Origin: Sphingomonas abietis
Lineage (GTDB): Bacteria > Pseudomonadota > Alphaproteobacteria > Sphingomonadales > Sphingomonadaceae
Reading direction: 5' to 3'
Length of the DNA stretch: 64,000 nucleotides
Assembly: GCF_027625475.1 (NCBI RefSeq)
Contig: NZ_CP115174.1
Span: forward strand, 1-64,000
Part shown: piece by piece, positions 17,516 through 25,992 of the stretch
Numbering within the stretch: position 1 is the first letter of the stretch
Layout: the number at the start of each line of letters is the position of its first letter
Notes under the pieces: model-generated
What the model was told of the DNA's origin: nothing
Seen by the model: the letters and a program-made list of their open reading frames with translations, nothing else
The model's database searches: none
Translations under genes and position numbers: made by a program

Positions 17516-18203
17516 GACGGTGTTCGGGGACGGTGCGCGCCGCCGGCCGTTGACCGTGCGCCGCGTCGCCCATGCGCGGCACATGCGGCTGTCGGTCGAT
17601 CCGCGCACCGGCGCCGTCCGGCTGACGCTGCCCCGCCGCGCCTCGGAGCGGGCCGGGCGGGCCTGGGCCGAAACCCAGCGGGCGTGGGTAGAAGAGCAAA
17701 TCGCCAGGCTGCCGTCGCCGCAGATCATCGCGCCGGGCGCGACCATCCCGTTTCGCGGCGCGGACATCCTGATCGACTGGTCGCCCGCGCATTCCCGCGT
17801 GGTGCGGCTGGAGGACGGGCTGCTGAAGGTCGGCGGGCCTGAGGAAGCGGTCGCACGGCGGGTGGTCGCCTGGCTGCGGCGGGCGGCGCTCCAGCAGCTC
17901 GAGGCCGAGACCCGCGCCCTGGCCGTGCAGGCCGGGGTGACGGTCGGCCGGGTGTCGATCGGCGATCCGCGATCGCGCTGGGGCAGCTGCTCGGCGAACG
18001 GGGACATCCGCTATGCGTGGCGGCTGATCCTGGCGCCGCCCTTCGTGCTGAGCTCCACCGTGGCGCATGAAGTGGCGCACCGGCTGCACATGGATCATTC
18101 GCCGGCCTTCCGCGCGGCCGAGGCGAGGCTCTACGGTGCCGATCCCGAGCCGGCGCGCGACTGGCTGCGGCACCATGGCGCCGGGCTCTACTGGCTGGGC
18201 TGA
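17505..18203 (+). CDS. YgjP-like zinc metallopeptidase (M48/DUF45 family)
   Basis: 232-residue protein of the YgjP (DUF45) metallopeptidase family. The zinc motif [12 protein letters not shown] near residues 188-199 has two His, the catalytic Glu, and a downstream His. Upstream [20 protein letters not shown] near 158-177 is the family's other hallmark. No signal peptide is seen, so it is cytoplasmic. I place the start at GTG 17505, inside the end of the YcgN-like gene; upstream residues in the same frame do not look coding. Followed by a hairpin at 18219-18238 and the convergent PBP1A gene. Confidence 0.88.
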   Translation: MSSETVFGDGARRRPLTVRRVAHARHMRLSVDPRTGAVRLTLPRRASERAGRAWAETQRAWVEEQIARLPSPQIIAPGATIPFRGADILIDWSPAHSRVVRLEDGLLKVGGPEEAVARRVVAWLRRAALQQLEAETRALAVQAGVTVGRVSIGDPRSRWGSCSANGDIRYAWRLILAPPFVLSSTVAHEVAHRLHMDHSPAFRAAEARLYGADPEPARDWLRHHGAGLYWLG

Positions 18204-18218
18204 AGCGCCGATCGATCG

Positions 18219-18238
18219 CCCCGCCGTTTCAGGCGGGG
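18219..18238. terminator. Hairpin between convergent genes
   Basis: A perfect 7-bp stem, CCCCGCC and GGCGGGG, with a 6-base loop lies between two convergent stop codons. There is no adjacent T tract, so it could end transcription only weakly or act with Rho. Confidence 0.4.
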
Positions 18239-18245
18239 AGCAGCA

Positions 18246-20429
18246 TCAGTTTTGCGGCTGTGGCTGCTGCGGCGCCGTGCCGCCATTGCCCTTCCGGCCG
18301 AGCACGCCGTTCAGCCAATTCTGGTCGAGGCGCTGGGCGGGGCGGGCTGCGGGTGTCGGCGGGGGCGGCGGGCCCTGCCAGTCATCGTCGTCGCTGCGAT
18401 GGCGCGGCGCGGGCTGCTGCGCGGCCGGCGCCGCCTGATCGCCGCCATCGGTGATCGGCTGGCCGGGATCGCCATCGGCGCCGCCGTTCGGCTGGATCGT
18501 CTGGCCATTGGGGTCGATCGTCGGGATGCCGTTGTCGGGCTGGCCATAATAGGCTTCGTCATCGGGCTCGAGCTGCCACTCGGGCAGCGTCACCTGGGTG
18601 TCGAACTGCTCGATCGGGCGATCGGCGACGGCGGCCTTCATATAGTCGGCGAAGGCGTGGGCCGGCGCCCGCCCGCCATAGAGGCCGGGGTTCGACTTGG
18701 CATCGTCGCGGCCCATCCACACGCCGGTGGTGAGGCCGGAGGAGAAGCCCAGGAACCAGCCATCCTTGTTGGACGAGGTGGTGCCGGTCTTGCCCGCCAC
18801 CGGCCGGCCGATCTGCGCGGCGCGGGCGGTGCCGGTGTTGACCGCCGTCTGCAACAGGTCGGTCATCTCGGCGGCCACCCAGGGCGCCACCAGCACGCGA
18901 TTTTCGGGCACCGCATGCTGATAGAGCAATTTGTTGCCCGGCCCGACGACCCGCTCGATCGCATAGGGCTGGACCATCACGCCATTGTTGTCGATCTCGG
19001 CGAAGGCCCGGGTCATGTCGATCAGGTGGACGTCGGAGGTGCCGAGCACCATCGAGGGATGGGTGTTGATCTCGGTGGTGATGCCGAACCGGCGCGCCAT
19101 GTCGGCGACGGTATCGAAACCGACCATCTGGCCCAGCTTGGCCGCCACCGTGTTCAGCGAGAAGGCGAAGGCGGTGCGGATGTTGATCTGGCCGGAATAG
19201 CTGCGCTCGTCGTTGCGCGGGCTCCAGCCGTCGATGGTGACGGGCTCGTCGACGATCGATTCGTCGGGCTTGTGGCCGGCCTCGATTGCGGCGAGGTAGA
19301 CGAACAGCTTCCACGCCGAACCCGGCTGGCGCTCCGCCGTCACCGCGCGGTTATAGTTGGACGTGATATAGTCCTTGCCGCCGACCATCGCGCGCACCGC
19401 GCCCGATCGCTCCATCGACACCAGCGCGCCCTGAAGCCCGGCCGGGGTATCCTCGGCGATCGCGCGATCCGCCTGGCGCTGCTTGTCGAGGTCCAGCGTC
19501 GTCCACACGTCGAGCGGGTCGGTCTGGTCGTCGATCAGCGTGTTGAGCTGGGGCAGCGCCCAATCGGTGAAGTAGCGGACGCTATTCTGCTTGGAATCGG
19601 GCGCGAGCTTCACCGCCGAGGGCTGCGCGTCCGCGGCATCGGTCTGGCTGATCTTGCCGGTCTCGACCATCGTCTGGAGCACGACCTGCGCCCGATCGAC
19701 CGCGGCCTGCGCATCGGCGGTCGGCGAATAGTTGGACGGCGCCTTGACCAGCCCCGCGATGATCGCCGCCTCGCCGAGGCTCAGATGATCGGCACCATGG
19801 CCGAAGAATTTCCGGCTGGCGGCGTCGATGCCGTAGCTGCCGCCGCCGAAATAGACCTTGTTGAGATACAGATCGAGGATGTCGTCCTTGGAGAATTTCC
19901 GCTCGAGCGCGAGGCTGATGATCGCCTCGCGGAATTTGCGGCCGAACGTCTTGTTGCTGGTCAGGAAGACGTTGCGGGCGAGCTGCTGGGTGATGGTGGA
20001 GCCACCCTGCGTCCAGTGGCCGCGCTCGGCACGCACGCCGATCGAGCGGATGATGCCGATCGGATCGACGCCGGGATGCTCGTAGAAGCGCCGATCCTCG
20101 ACCGAGACCATCGCATCCTTCATCACCTGCGGGATCTGATCGGAATGCAGCCACTGGCCATAGCTCGGCCCGAGCGAGACGAGCACGGTGCCGTCCATCG
20201 CATGGACCCGGATCATCTGGCCGTTGGGCGAGGATTTGAGCTGGTCGAAGCTCGGCAGGCTCGACATCGTGACGCCGACCGCCACCACCAGGGCGATGAT
20301 CGCCATCACCAGCAGGCCGGCGAAAATCTTGAGGGCGGTCATCAACGCCTTCACCCATCCGTTCCGCTTGGTGCGGGGCGGTTCGGGCGGCGGAGCCGGT
20401 CGGGGCGTCTGTCGGATAGGGCGAGCCAT
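18246..20429 (-). CDS. Penicillin-binding protein 1A (bifunctional transglycosylase/transpeptidase)
   Basis: 727-residue class A PBP that polymerises and cross-links peptidoglycan. A proline-rich cytoplasmic tail precedes one membrane helix (about residues 30-53). The transglycosylase domain follows with EDRRFYEHPGVD near residue 112 and GGSTITQQLARN near 140. The transpeptidase domain has the Ser-x-x-Lys motif in QPGSAWKLF, the SLN motif in FSLNTVAAK, and KTGTTSSNKDGWF. The C-terminus is a long Pro/Gln/Asp-rich disordered tail. Length and domain order are normal for PBP1A, and it is transcribed alone. Confidence 0.95.
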   Translation of the reverse strand: MARPIRQTPRPAPPPEPPRTKRNGWVKALMTALKIFAGLLVMAIIALVVAVGVTMSSLPSFDQLKSSPNGQMIRVHAMDGTVLVSLGPSYGQWLHSDQIPQVMKDAMVSVEDRRFYEHPGVDPIGIIRSIGVRAERGHWTQGGSTITQQLARNVFLTSNKTFGRKFREAIISLALERKFSKDDILDLYLNKVYFGGGSYGIDAASRKFFGHGADHLSLGEAAIIAGLVKAPSNYSPTADAQAAVDRAQVVLQTMVETGKISQTDAADAQPSAVKLAPDSKQNSVRYFTDWALPQLNTLIDDQTDPLDVWTTLDLDKQRQADRAIAEDTPAGLQGALVSMERSGAVRAMVGGKDYITSNYNRAVTAERQPGSAWKLFVYLAAIEAGHKPDESIVDEPVTIDGWSPRNDERSYSGQINIRTAFAFSLNTVAAKLGQMVGFDTVADMARRFGITTEINTHPSMVLGTSDVHLIDMTRAFAEIDNNGVMVQPYAIERVVGPGNKLLYQHAVPENRVLVAPWVAAEMTDLLQTAVNTGTARAAQIGRPVAGKTGTTSSNKDGWFLGFSSGLTTGVWMGRDDAKSNPGLYGGRAPAHAFADYMKAAVADRPIEQFDTQVTLPEWQLEPDDEAYYGQPDNGIPTIDPNGQTIQPNGGADGDPGQPITDGGDQAAPAAQQPAPRHRSDDDDWQGPPPPPTPAARPAQRLDQNWLNGVLGRKGNGGTAPQQPQPQN

Positions 20430-20547
20430 GCTACTGCCCCCGCGATTAGCGTGGTGCGGGGGATGCTACAAGCGGAAGCGCGTCGCCCTCGCTTGCCGGA
20501 CGTCGAAACGCCGGCCCGCATTTGACAGCGAGGATGGTGATGGAGCC

Positions 20548-21309
20548 TCATCCCGCGGCGTCGAGGACGATGGTGACGCCGGACGCCGGACGTGGACCGT
20601 CTACGCCGGCGATGATCGTGGCGTCGGCGCGGATGCGGGACAGGATCGCGGCCGGCACGGCGGGATCATGGAACACGGTGTCGGCGCGCGCCAGCCACCG
20701 CGCTTCGGCTAAAGTGAGATCGTCGGGATCATCGGAACGGAGCATGATGCGGAGGGTGGTAGCCGGCGGCGATGCACCGGCCTCCTGCAGCCAGCCCACG
20801 ACATCATCCCGTCCGCCGAACGGATCGAGCGCGCCGCCGGGATCGAGGGCTGCATCGATCGCGCGGCGGCGGTCGGCGGAATCGGGAAAGCGGGCGCGAA
20901 TCGCCGGGCGAGCGCGATGCAGGGCGTCGGCGAGGCGGCCGAGGCCGGCGGGCAGCAGCGTCTCGAACCGCTGGCGCAGCGCCTTGGCGAGGCCGGCCGA
21001 CGCGCCGCCGGTGCCGATCGCGATCAGCACCGGATCGCGATCGACGATCGCGGGCAGGGTGAAATCGCATAGCGCCGGCCGATCGACCGCGTTGACCAGG
21101 ATGCCGCGCCCACGCAGCCGCGCAACCGCCGCGCTGGCGGCCGCCTCGTCCTCGATCGCGACGATCGCGAGTGCGGCGTGGCCATCCTCGCCGACGATAG
21201 CGGCGCCGGCGCGTTCGAGCAGGCGCCGTTTCGCATCGGCGCCATCGCCGTCGCCGAGCAGGATGACGTTCCGGCCGTCGAGGCGCAGGAAGACGGGGAG
21301 GCTGTGCAT
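20548..21309 (-). CDS. cysG: Siroheme synthase-like protein: precorrin-2 dehydrogenase domain with a vestigial methyltransferase fragment
   Basis: 253-residue protein. Residues 1-150 match the CysG N-terminal dehydrogenase/ferrochelatase that turns precorrin-2 into siroheme: VILLGDGDGADAKRRLL (NAD loop), NAVDRPALCDFTLPAIVDRDP with the catalytic Asp, and GTGGASAGLAKALRQRFE. The NAD-domain is shorter than in E. coli CysG. After residue ~190 a stretch (LRSDDPDDLTLAEARWLARADTV) clearly resembles the first 50 residues of the uroporphyrinogen methyltransferase domain, but the protein stops there, so that activity must come from another gene. Start is at 21309, after the hairpin that follows galU. 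Confidence 0.8.
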   Translation of the reverse strand: MHSLPVFLRLDGRNVILLGDGDGADAKRRLLERAGAAIVGEDGHAALAIVAIEDEAAASAAVARLRGRGILVNAVDRPALCDFTLPAIVDRDPVLIAIGTGGASAGLAKALRQRFETLLPAGLGRLADALHRARPAIRARFPDSADRRRAIDAALDPGGALDPFGGRDDVVGWLQEAGASPPATTLRIMLRSDDPDDLTLAEARWLARADTVFHDPAVPAAILSRIRADATIIAGVDGPRPASGVTIVLDAAG

Positions 21310-21366
21310 GGTCTCTTGTCGTCCCGCCCGGCCGGCTTGCCAAGCAGTGTCACGCCCGAGGCCGGG

Positions 21367-21402
21367 TCGACGCCTCTCCCCCGACAGGAAGAGAGGCGTC
21401 GA
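21367..21402. terminator. Palindromic hairpin after galU
   Basis: Perfect 12-bp arms, TCGACGCCTCTC at 21367-21378 and GAGAGGCGTCGA at 21391-21402, lie between the galU stop and cysG. No T tract follows. It may partly terminate the galU transcript or be a palindromic intergenic element. Confidence 0.5.
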
Positions 21403-21403
21403 A

Positions 21404-22273
21404 TCAGAGACCCTGGATGAAGGCGCGGACCTGCGGGCCGACATCGTCCCGCTCGAGCGCGAGCGCGATATTGGCCTGGATGAAGCCGGCCTTCTCGCCG
21501 CAATCGTGGCGCGCGCCCTCGAAGACATGGGCGTGGAAGGGCTCGTGGCCGATCAGCTTGGCGAGCGCGTCGGTCAGCTGGATTTCGCCGCCGGCACCCT
21601 TTTCCTGTCCTTCGAGCAGGCGCATCACCTTGGGATCGAGGATGTAGCGGCCCACGGCCGCCATCCGCGACGGCGCATCCTCGGGCTTCGGCTTTTCGAC
21701 GAAGCCGTTGATCGCGATCGCCTTGCCGTCGATCGCGCCGGGATCGACGATGCCGTAGCGGCTGGTATGCGCCTGCGGCACCTCGACGACGGCGATCACG
21801 CTGCCGCCCTTGGCCTCATAGGTTTCCAGCATCTGGCTGAGGCACGGGCTGGCCGGATTCCACAGCAGCTCGTCCGGCAGGATCACCGCGAACGGCTCGT
21901 CGCCGGTCAGGTGGCGGGCGCACCACACGGCATGGCCGAGGCCCGCCATTTCCTGCTGGCGCACGAACGCCGCCTCGCCCGGCCCGAGCCGGGTGGGGGC
22001 GAGCTTGTCGATGATCGCCTGCTTGTCCTTGGCGGCGAGATCGGTCTCGATCTCGAAGGCCATGTCGAAATAATCCTCGATCGCGCCCTTGCCGCGGCCG
22101 GTGACGAAGATCATCTGCTCGATCCCGGCGGCCTTGGCCTCGTCGATGGCATATTGGATCAGCGGCTGATCGACGATCGGCAGCAGCTCCTTGGGCACCG
22201 CCTTGGTGGCGGGCAGGAAGCGCGTGCCGAAACCGGCGACCGGGAATACCGCCTTGCGTATCTTCGCGATCAT
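21404..22273 (-). CDS. galU: UTP-glucose-1-phosphate uridylyltransferase
   Basis: 289-residue nucleotidyltransferase making UDP-glucose from UTP and glucose 1-phosphate, used for exopolysaccharide and lipopolysaccharide sugars. The N-terminal nucleotide loop is AVFPVAGFGTRFLPATKAVPKELLPI (residues 9-34), cut here only as a description of GFGTRFLPATK. FVEKPKPEDAPS and the C-terminal GEIQLTDAL are characteristic. The ATG at 22273 overlaps the lysA stop (TGATG), so galU is coupled to the lysine gene, a mix of pathways in one transcript. Confidence 0.95.
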   Translation of the reverse strand: MIAKIRKAVFPVAGFGTRFLPATKAVPKELLPIVDQPLIQYAIDEAKAAGIEQMIFVTGRGKGAIEDYFDMAFEIETDLAAKDKQAIIDKLAPTRLGPGEAAFVRQQEMAGLGHAVWCARHLTGDEPFAVILPDELLWNPASPCLSQMLETYEAKGGSVIAVVEVPQAHTSRYGIVDPGAIDGKAIAINGFVEKPKPEDAPSRMAAVGRYILDPKVMRLLEGQEKGAGGEIQLTDALAKLIGHEPFHAHVFEGARHDCGEKAGFIQANIALALERDDVGPQVRAFIQGL

Positions 22274-23565
22274 CAATCCTCCGTCGGTTGTTCGAAAATC
22301 CAGGCTGGAACGCTGTCGGCGGCGATCAGTGCCTCGACCGGCTGGCGTGCCCGCACAATTTCCCAGCGATCGCCGGACACCATCACTTCCGGCGTCAGCG
22401 GGCGGCTATTGTAGGTGCTCGCCATGGTCGCGGCATAGGCGCCGGCGGTCATGAAGGCGAGGCGATCCTGCTGCTTCACCTTGTCCATGCCACGCCGCAT
22501 CGCGAAGGTGTCGCCGGTCTCGCAGACCGGGCCGACGACATTGGCCTCGAACCGCTCGCCGGACGGGCGGACGGCGCGGATATGGTGCCAGGCGTCGTAG
22601 AGCGCGGGGCGCATCAGGTCGTTCATCGCCGCGTCGACGATGACGAACGGCGAATGGACGCCGGGCTTCACCCGGATCACGCTGGTGACCAGCACGCCGG
22701 CATTGCCGACGATGAGCCGGCCGGGCTCGAAGATCAGGCGGCAGGCCCAGCCCGCGGTCGCTGCGGCCACCATCGCGCCATAGGCGGCCGGCGAAGGCGG
22801 CGCCGGCAGGGCGGGATCATAGGACACGCCGAGGCCGCCGCCGAGATCGGCCGTGCGGATGTCGTGCCCGTCCGCCCGCAGGGTCTCGATCAGGGCGCCG
22901 ATCCGGGCGAAGGCCTGGCGGAGCGGATCGAGATCGGTGAGCTGGCTGCCGATATGGACCGCGACGCCCTGCACCGCGAGGCCCGGCAAGGCGGCAGCGC
23001 GGGCATAGGCCTGGGGCGCGGTGTCGAAGGCGATGCCGAACTTGTTCTCGGAGCTGCCGGTCGAGATCTTGGCATGGGTGCCGGCATCGACATCCGGGTT
23101 GACCCGATAGGCGACGCGCGCCGTCACGCCGAGGGCGGTTGCGACCTCGGACAAGGTGATCGCCTCTTCCTCGGATTCGAGGTTGAACTGGCCGATGCCC
23201 TCGCGCAGCCCCAGCGCCATCTCCTCGGCGGTCTTGCCAACGCCGGAGAAGATGATGCGCTCGGCCGGAATGCCGGCGGCGCGAGCCCGCTTGAGCTCGC
23301 CGCCCGATACGACGTCCGCGCCACAGCCCAACCCGGCAAGAACGGAGAGCACCGCCGCATTGGGATTGGCCTTCACCGCGAAGGCGACGAGCGGGGCCTG
23401 CCCGTCATGGACGAGGCTGCCGACGGCATCGCGGAAGACATGGACATGGCGACGGATCGTCGCCGCCGAATAGACGTAGACGGGCGTGCCCACCGCATCG
23501 GCGATCGCGTCCAGCGGCACCTGCTCGGCGTGCAGGGCGCCGTCGCGGAGATCAAAATGGTCCAT
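22273..23565 (-). CDS. lysA: Diaminopimelate decarboxylase
   Basis: 430-residue PLP enzyme that decarboxylates meso-diaminopimelate to lysine, the last step of lysine synthesis. The PLP lysine is Lys65 in FAVKANPNAAVL. SGGELKRAR and HIGSQLTDLDP follow in the barrel, and GPVCETGDTFA near residue 345 supplies the C-terminal active-site Cys. Length is normal. The gene follows the small lipoprotein by 9 bp, in the order argH-lipoprotein-lysA, which is common in proteobacteria. Confidence 0.97.
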   Translation of the reverse strand: MDHFDLRDGALHAEQVPLDAIADAVGTPVYVYSAATIRRHVHVFRDAVGSLVHDGQAPLVAFAVKANPNAAVLSVLAGLGCGADVVSGGELKRARAAGIPAERIIFSGVGKTAEEMALGLREGIGQFNLESEEEAITLSEVATALGVTARVAYRVNPDVDAGTHAKISTGSSENKFGIAFDTAPQAYARAAALPGLAVQGVAVHIGSQLTDLDPLRQAFARIGALIETLRADGHDIRTADLGGGLGVSYDPALPAPPSPAAYGAMVAAATAGWACRLIFEPGRLIVGNAGVLVTSVIRVKPGVHSPFVIVDAAMNDLMRPALYDAWHHIRAVRPSGERFEANVVGPVCETGDTFAMRRGMDKVKQQDRLAFMTAGAYAATMASTYNSRPLTPEVMVSGDRWEIVRARQPVEALIAADSVPAWIFEQPTED

Positions 23566-23574
23566 GGGATCGGG

Positions 23575-23820
23575 TCAGCCGGGAGGAGGGAGATCGAAGC
23601 GATCGGGGGCGAGCGGCTGGGATTTGATGACCAGCTCGTCATCGCGCGTCGGCTTGGCCTGCGCCGGCAGCGAGAGCAGCGCGGCGACGCCCGGCTGGGC
23701 GCTCGCGGTCAGCGCCTTGGGCGGCAGCGCCTTGCCGTCGGCCGGTCGCAGCACCGGCCGCTTGCCGCAGCCGGCGAGCAGGACGAAGGCGCCGAGCGCT
23801 GCGATCGCGGCCCTGTTCAT
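23575..23820 (-). CDS. Small LptM/YifL-like lipoprotein
   Basis: 81-residue lipoprotein. The signal ends in the lipobox LLAGC (Cys18), directly followed by GKRPVLRP, which resembles the GCGxKGPLxxP motif of the LptM (YifL) family. LptM in E. coli assists maturation of the LPS translocon LptDE. The location between argH and lysA matches how this family is often found. The C-terminal part is proline- and alanine-rich and probably disordered. The start overlaps the argH stop by ATGA. Function is inferred from the N-terminal motif only. Confidence 0.75.
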   Translation of the reverse strand: MNRAAIAALGAFVLLAGCGKRPVLRPADGKALPPKALTASAQPGVAALLSLPAQAKPTRDDELVIKSQPLAPDRFDLPPPG

Positions 23821-25193
23821 GTGTTCATCCCCAATACCGTCCTGGCGCGCGTCACCGCCTCGCGGACCCGCACCGGCGCGGTGCCGCCCTCGCTGGCCCG
23901 CGCCGCGACCGAGGCATCCACCGATAGCGCGTCCCGCACCCCTGCGTCGATGCGCGGATCGACCGCCTGCAATTCGGCGAGGCTGAGGTCGGAGAGCGCG
24001 CAGCCCTTGCCCTCGGCCAGCTTCACCACCGCGCCGGTGATGTGATGCGCCTCGCGGAAGGGCACGCCCGCCACCCGCACCAGCCGGTCGGCGAGATCGG
24101 TCGCGGTGGAGAAGCCGGCTTCGGCGGCGGCGCGCATCCGATCGGTGCGGAAGGTCAGCGTCTCGATCATCCCGGTCATCGCCGCGATCGACAGTGCCAG
24201 CAGGTCGTGCGCCTCGAACACCGGCGGCTTGTCGTCCTGCATGTCCTTGGAATAGGCCAGCGGCAGGCCCTTCATCGTGATCATCAGCGACGTCAGGCAG
24301 CCGGCGATCCGCCCGCTATGCCCGCGCACCAGCTCGGCCGCATCGGGGTTGCGCTTCTGCGGCATGATCGAGGAGCCGGTCGACCATTGATCGGGCAGCG
24401 CCACGAAGCCGAACGGCTGGGAGGCCCACAGCACGATTTCCTCGGCCAGCCGCGAGAGGTGGAGCGAGGCCTGCGCGGCACTCATCAGATAATCGAGCGC
24501 GAAATCGCGATCGGATACCGAATCGAGCGAATTGGCGGTCGGCCGGTCGAAGCCGAGCGCGCCCGCGGTCGCCTGCCGGTCGATCGGGAAGCCGGTGCCG
24601 GCCAGCGCGGCGGCGCCGAGCGGCGATTCGTTCATCCGCACCCGGGCGTCGGCGAAGCGCGAGCGATCGCGGCGGACCATCTCGTAATAGGCCATCAGAT
24701 GATGGCCGAGCGTTACCGGCTGTGCCGCCTGCAAATGGGTGAAGCCGGGAATCACGCTCGCCGCATGCTCGTCGGCGCGGGTGACGAGTGCCGCCTGGAG
24801 CGCGGCGAGGCCAGCATCGACCGCGTCGATCGCATCGCGCACCCACAGGCGGAAGTCGGTCGCGACCTGGTCGTTGCGCGAGCGGGCGGTGTGGAGACGG
24901 CCCGCGGCCGGGCCGATCAGCTCCGCCAGCCGGCTCTCGGTCGCCATGTGGATGTCTTCGAGCGTGAGATCGACGGCGACGCCGTGGGCCTCATATTCGG
25001 CCGCGACGCGATCCAGACCGGCGGCGATTGTAACCGAATCGGCCTCCGCGACGATTCCCTGTTTGCCGAGCATGGCGACATGGGCCTTGGAGCCGGCTAT
25101 GTCCTGTCGCCAGAGCCTCTTGTCGAACGGGATCGAAGCGTTGATCTCGCGCATCACCGCGGCCGGGCCTTCAGCGAAGCGCCCGCCCCACAT
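23817..25193 (-). CDS. argH: Argininosuccinate lyase
   Basis: 458-residue fumarase/aspartase-superfamily enzyme splitting argininosuccinate to arginine and fumarate. It starts with the family N-terminus [27 protein letters not shown] lies near residue 105, the His of [16 protein letters not shown] near 150, and the superfamily signature [12 protein letters not shown] with the catalytic Ser near 275. Start at ATG 25193; the upstream frame does not resemble the family. It is divergent from tlpA with only 16 bp between the two start codons, so each promoter must lie inside the other gene's coding region. Confidence 0.97.
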   Translation of the reverse strand: MWGGRFAEGPAAVMREINASIPFDKRLWRQDIAGSKAHVAMLGKQGIVAEADSVTIAAGLDRVAAEYEAHGVAVDLTLEDIHMATESRLAELIGPAAGRLHTARSRNDQVATDFRLWVRDAIDAVDAGLAALQAALVTRADEHAASVIPGFTHLQAAQPVTLGHHLMAYYEMVRRDRSRFADARVRMNESPLGAAALAGTGFPIDRQATAGALGFDRPTANSLDSVSDRDFALDYLMSAAQASLHLSRLAEEIVLWASQPFGFVALPDQWSTGSSIMPQKRNPDAAELVRGHSGRIAGCLTSLMITMKGLPLAYSKDMQDDKPPVFEAHDLLALSIAAMTGMIETLTFRTDRMRAAAEAGFSTATDLADRLVRVAGVPFREAHHITGAVVKLAEGKGCALSDLSLAELQAVDPRIDAGVRDALSVDASVAARASEGGTAPVRVREAVTRARTVLGMNT

Positions 25194-25209
25194 CTGGTTG
25201 GAGCTGTCC

Positions 25210-25833
25210 TTGCGCCCCTCACCCTTTCCGGCGTTTTCGTCGTCCGCGCTGATCGCCTGTCTCCCGCTCGTCATCGCCCTTGGAATCGGGGCTTGCGATA
25301 AGGCCAAGCCGGCCAACGAGCAAGCAAGCGCCGGTAACAATGTGAGCAACAATAGCGCCGTCGCCGATGCCTTCCCCACCGCACCGGCCGCCGATGGCGT
25401 CGATCGCAGCCACAAGGGCGAGGCGATGCCGGCAATGCCGTTCGCCGCGCCCGGCGGCGCACCGGCCACGTTGGCGAGCTTCCGCGGCCATCCGGCGTTG
25501 GTCAATCTGTGGGCGACATGGTGCGCGCCCTGCGTGAAGGAACTGCCCGCGCTCGACCAATTGGCGGCGGACAGCACCGGCAAGATGGCGGTCGTGGCGA
25601 TCAGCGAGGACATGGGCGGCGATGCCGACGTCCAGCCCTTTTGGAAATCCCACGGCATCAAGGCGCTGACTGCCTATACCGATGCCAAGAACAAGCTGAT
25701 GACGGCGGTCGGCGCGGCCGAATTGCCGGTCACCATCCTCTATGATGCGAAGGGCAAGGAAGTCTGGCGCACTGCCGGCGGCAAGGACTGGACCGGCCCG
25801 GATATGGCGAAGCTGCTCGCTGAGTCACGATAA
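25210..25833 (+). CDS. TlpA-family thioredoxin-like lipoprotein
   Basis: 207-residue periplasmic thiol-disulfide protein. From the proposed TTG start at 25210 the signal ends in the lipobox IGAC (Cys29). A low-complexity linker and then a TlpA/ResA domain follow, with [16 protein letters not shown] near residues 98-113 (Cys105, Cys108) and the cis-Pro segment [12 protein letters not shown]. No ATG or GTG gives a sensible signal peptide. TTG 25210 has GGAG at 25200-25203 with six bases between, which decides the start. Substrates could be apocytochromes or other envelope thiol proteins; no ccm genes are nearby. Confidence 0.85.
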   Translation: MRPSPFPAFSSSALIACLPLVIALGIGACDKAKPANEQASAGNNVSNNSAVADAFPTAPAADGVDRSHKGEAMPAMPFAAPGGAPATLASFRGHPALVNLWATWCAPCVKELPALDQLAADSTGKMAVVAISEDMGGDADVQPFWKSHGIKALTAYTDAKNKLMTAVGAAELPVTILYDAKGKEVWRTAGGKDWTGPDMAKLLAESR

Positions 25834-25837
25834 AAAC

Positions 25838-25867
25838 GAAACCCCCGAACCGCAAGGTCCGGGGGTT
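25838..25867 (-). terminator. Intrinsic terminator of the small RNA
   Basis: On the minus strand AACCCCCG pairs with CGGGGGTT, extended inward by four pairs including one G-U, with loop TTGC. It is followed by TCGTTTTT. The T tract is on the minus side only, and lies opposite the tlpA stop codon. It could also weakly end tlpA transcription from the other side. Confidence 0.75.
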
Positions 25868-25880
25868 AATCGAACTATGC

Positions 25881-25904
25881 CTAGCTTGTTATCGCTATCG
25901 GCAT
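25881..25904 (-). CDS. Seven-codon mini-ORF (MPIAITS) inside hairpin 3
   Basis: ATG CCG ATA GCG ATA ACA AGC TAG. The sequence AAGGAGG ends five bases before the ATG, the best Shine-Dalgarno in this region, and sits in the 3' arm of hairpin 2. The whole ORF is enclosed in hairpin 3. Two ATA isoleucine codons are conspicuous in a genome this GC-rich. Leader-peptide function is inference; translation is unproven. Confidence 0.4.
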   Translation of the reverse strand: MPIAITS

Positions 25905-25963
25905 AGTCGCCTCCTTGCGGAGGTCTTGAGGCTCAGCGAGTTTCCTCCTGAGCGAGCGAGAGC

Positions 25964-25992
25964 GATATGAGTCGCCGACTCCTATTTGTCAA
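25964..25992 (-). promoter_or_regulatory. Candidate promoter of the small RNA
   Basis: On the minus strand TTGACA (25992-25987) is a perfect -35 box, followed after 17 bases by CATATC (25969-25964), a partial -10 with three of six matches. The -35 lies within the last codons of the toxin gene. Transcription would start near 25957. Confidence 0.4.

Larger units (their letters stand above)
25832..25957 (-). ncRNA. Candidate small structured RNA (about 126 nt) with embedded mini-ORF
   Basis: Four hairpins follow each other on the minus strand. H1 (25953-25931) has GCTCAG/CTGAGC arms, an inner GAG/CTC and a GAAA loop. H2 (25923-25910) is CCTCC-GCAA-GGAGG. H3 (25907-25874) has ACTATGCC/GGCATAGT plus inner TAGC/GCTA. 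H4 (25867-25840) is a 12-bp stem followed by a T-rich tail. H4 pairs fully only on the minus strand, where a G-U pair replaces an A-C mismatch, which fixes the transcribed strand. H1 and H2 carry GNRA loops, as folded RNAs often do. A TTGACA box lies 30 bp upstream. I do not recognise a known family. Confidence 0.6.

Noticed and set aside
18252..20525. A 757-residue open frame on the plus strand opposite PBP1A
   Set aside because: Antisense shadow; the transglycosylase and transpeptidase motifs are on the minus strand.
25838..25870. Terminator of tlpA on the plus strand
   Set aside because: On the plus strand the stem has an A-C mismatch and no T tract follows, whereas the minus strand has both a G-U pair and the T tract; I assign it mainly to the minus strand.
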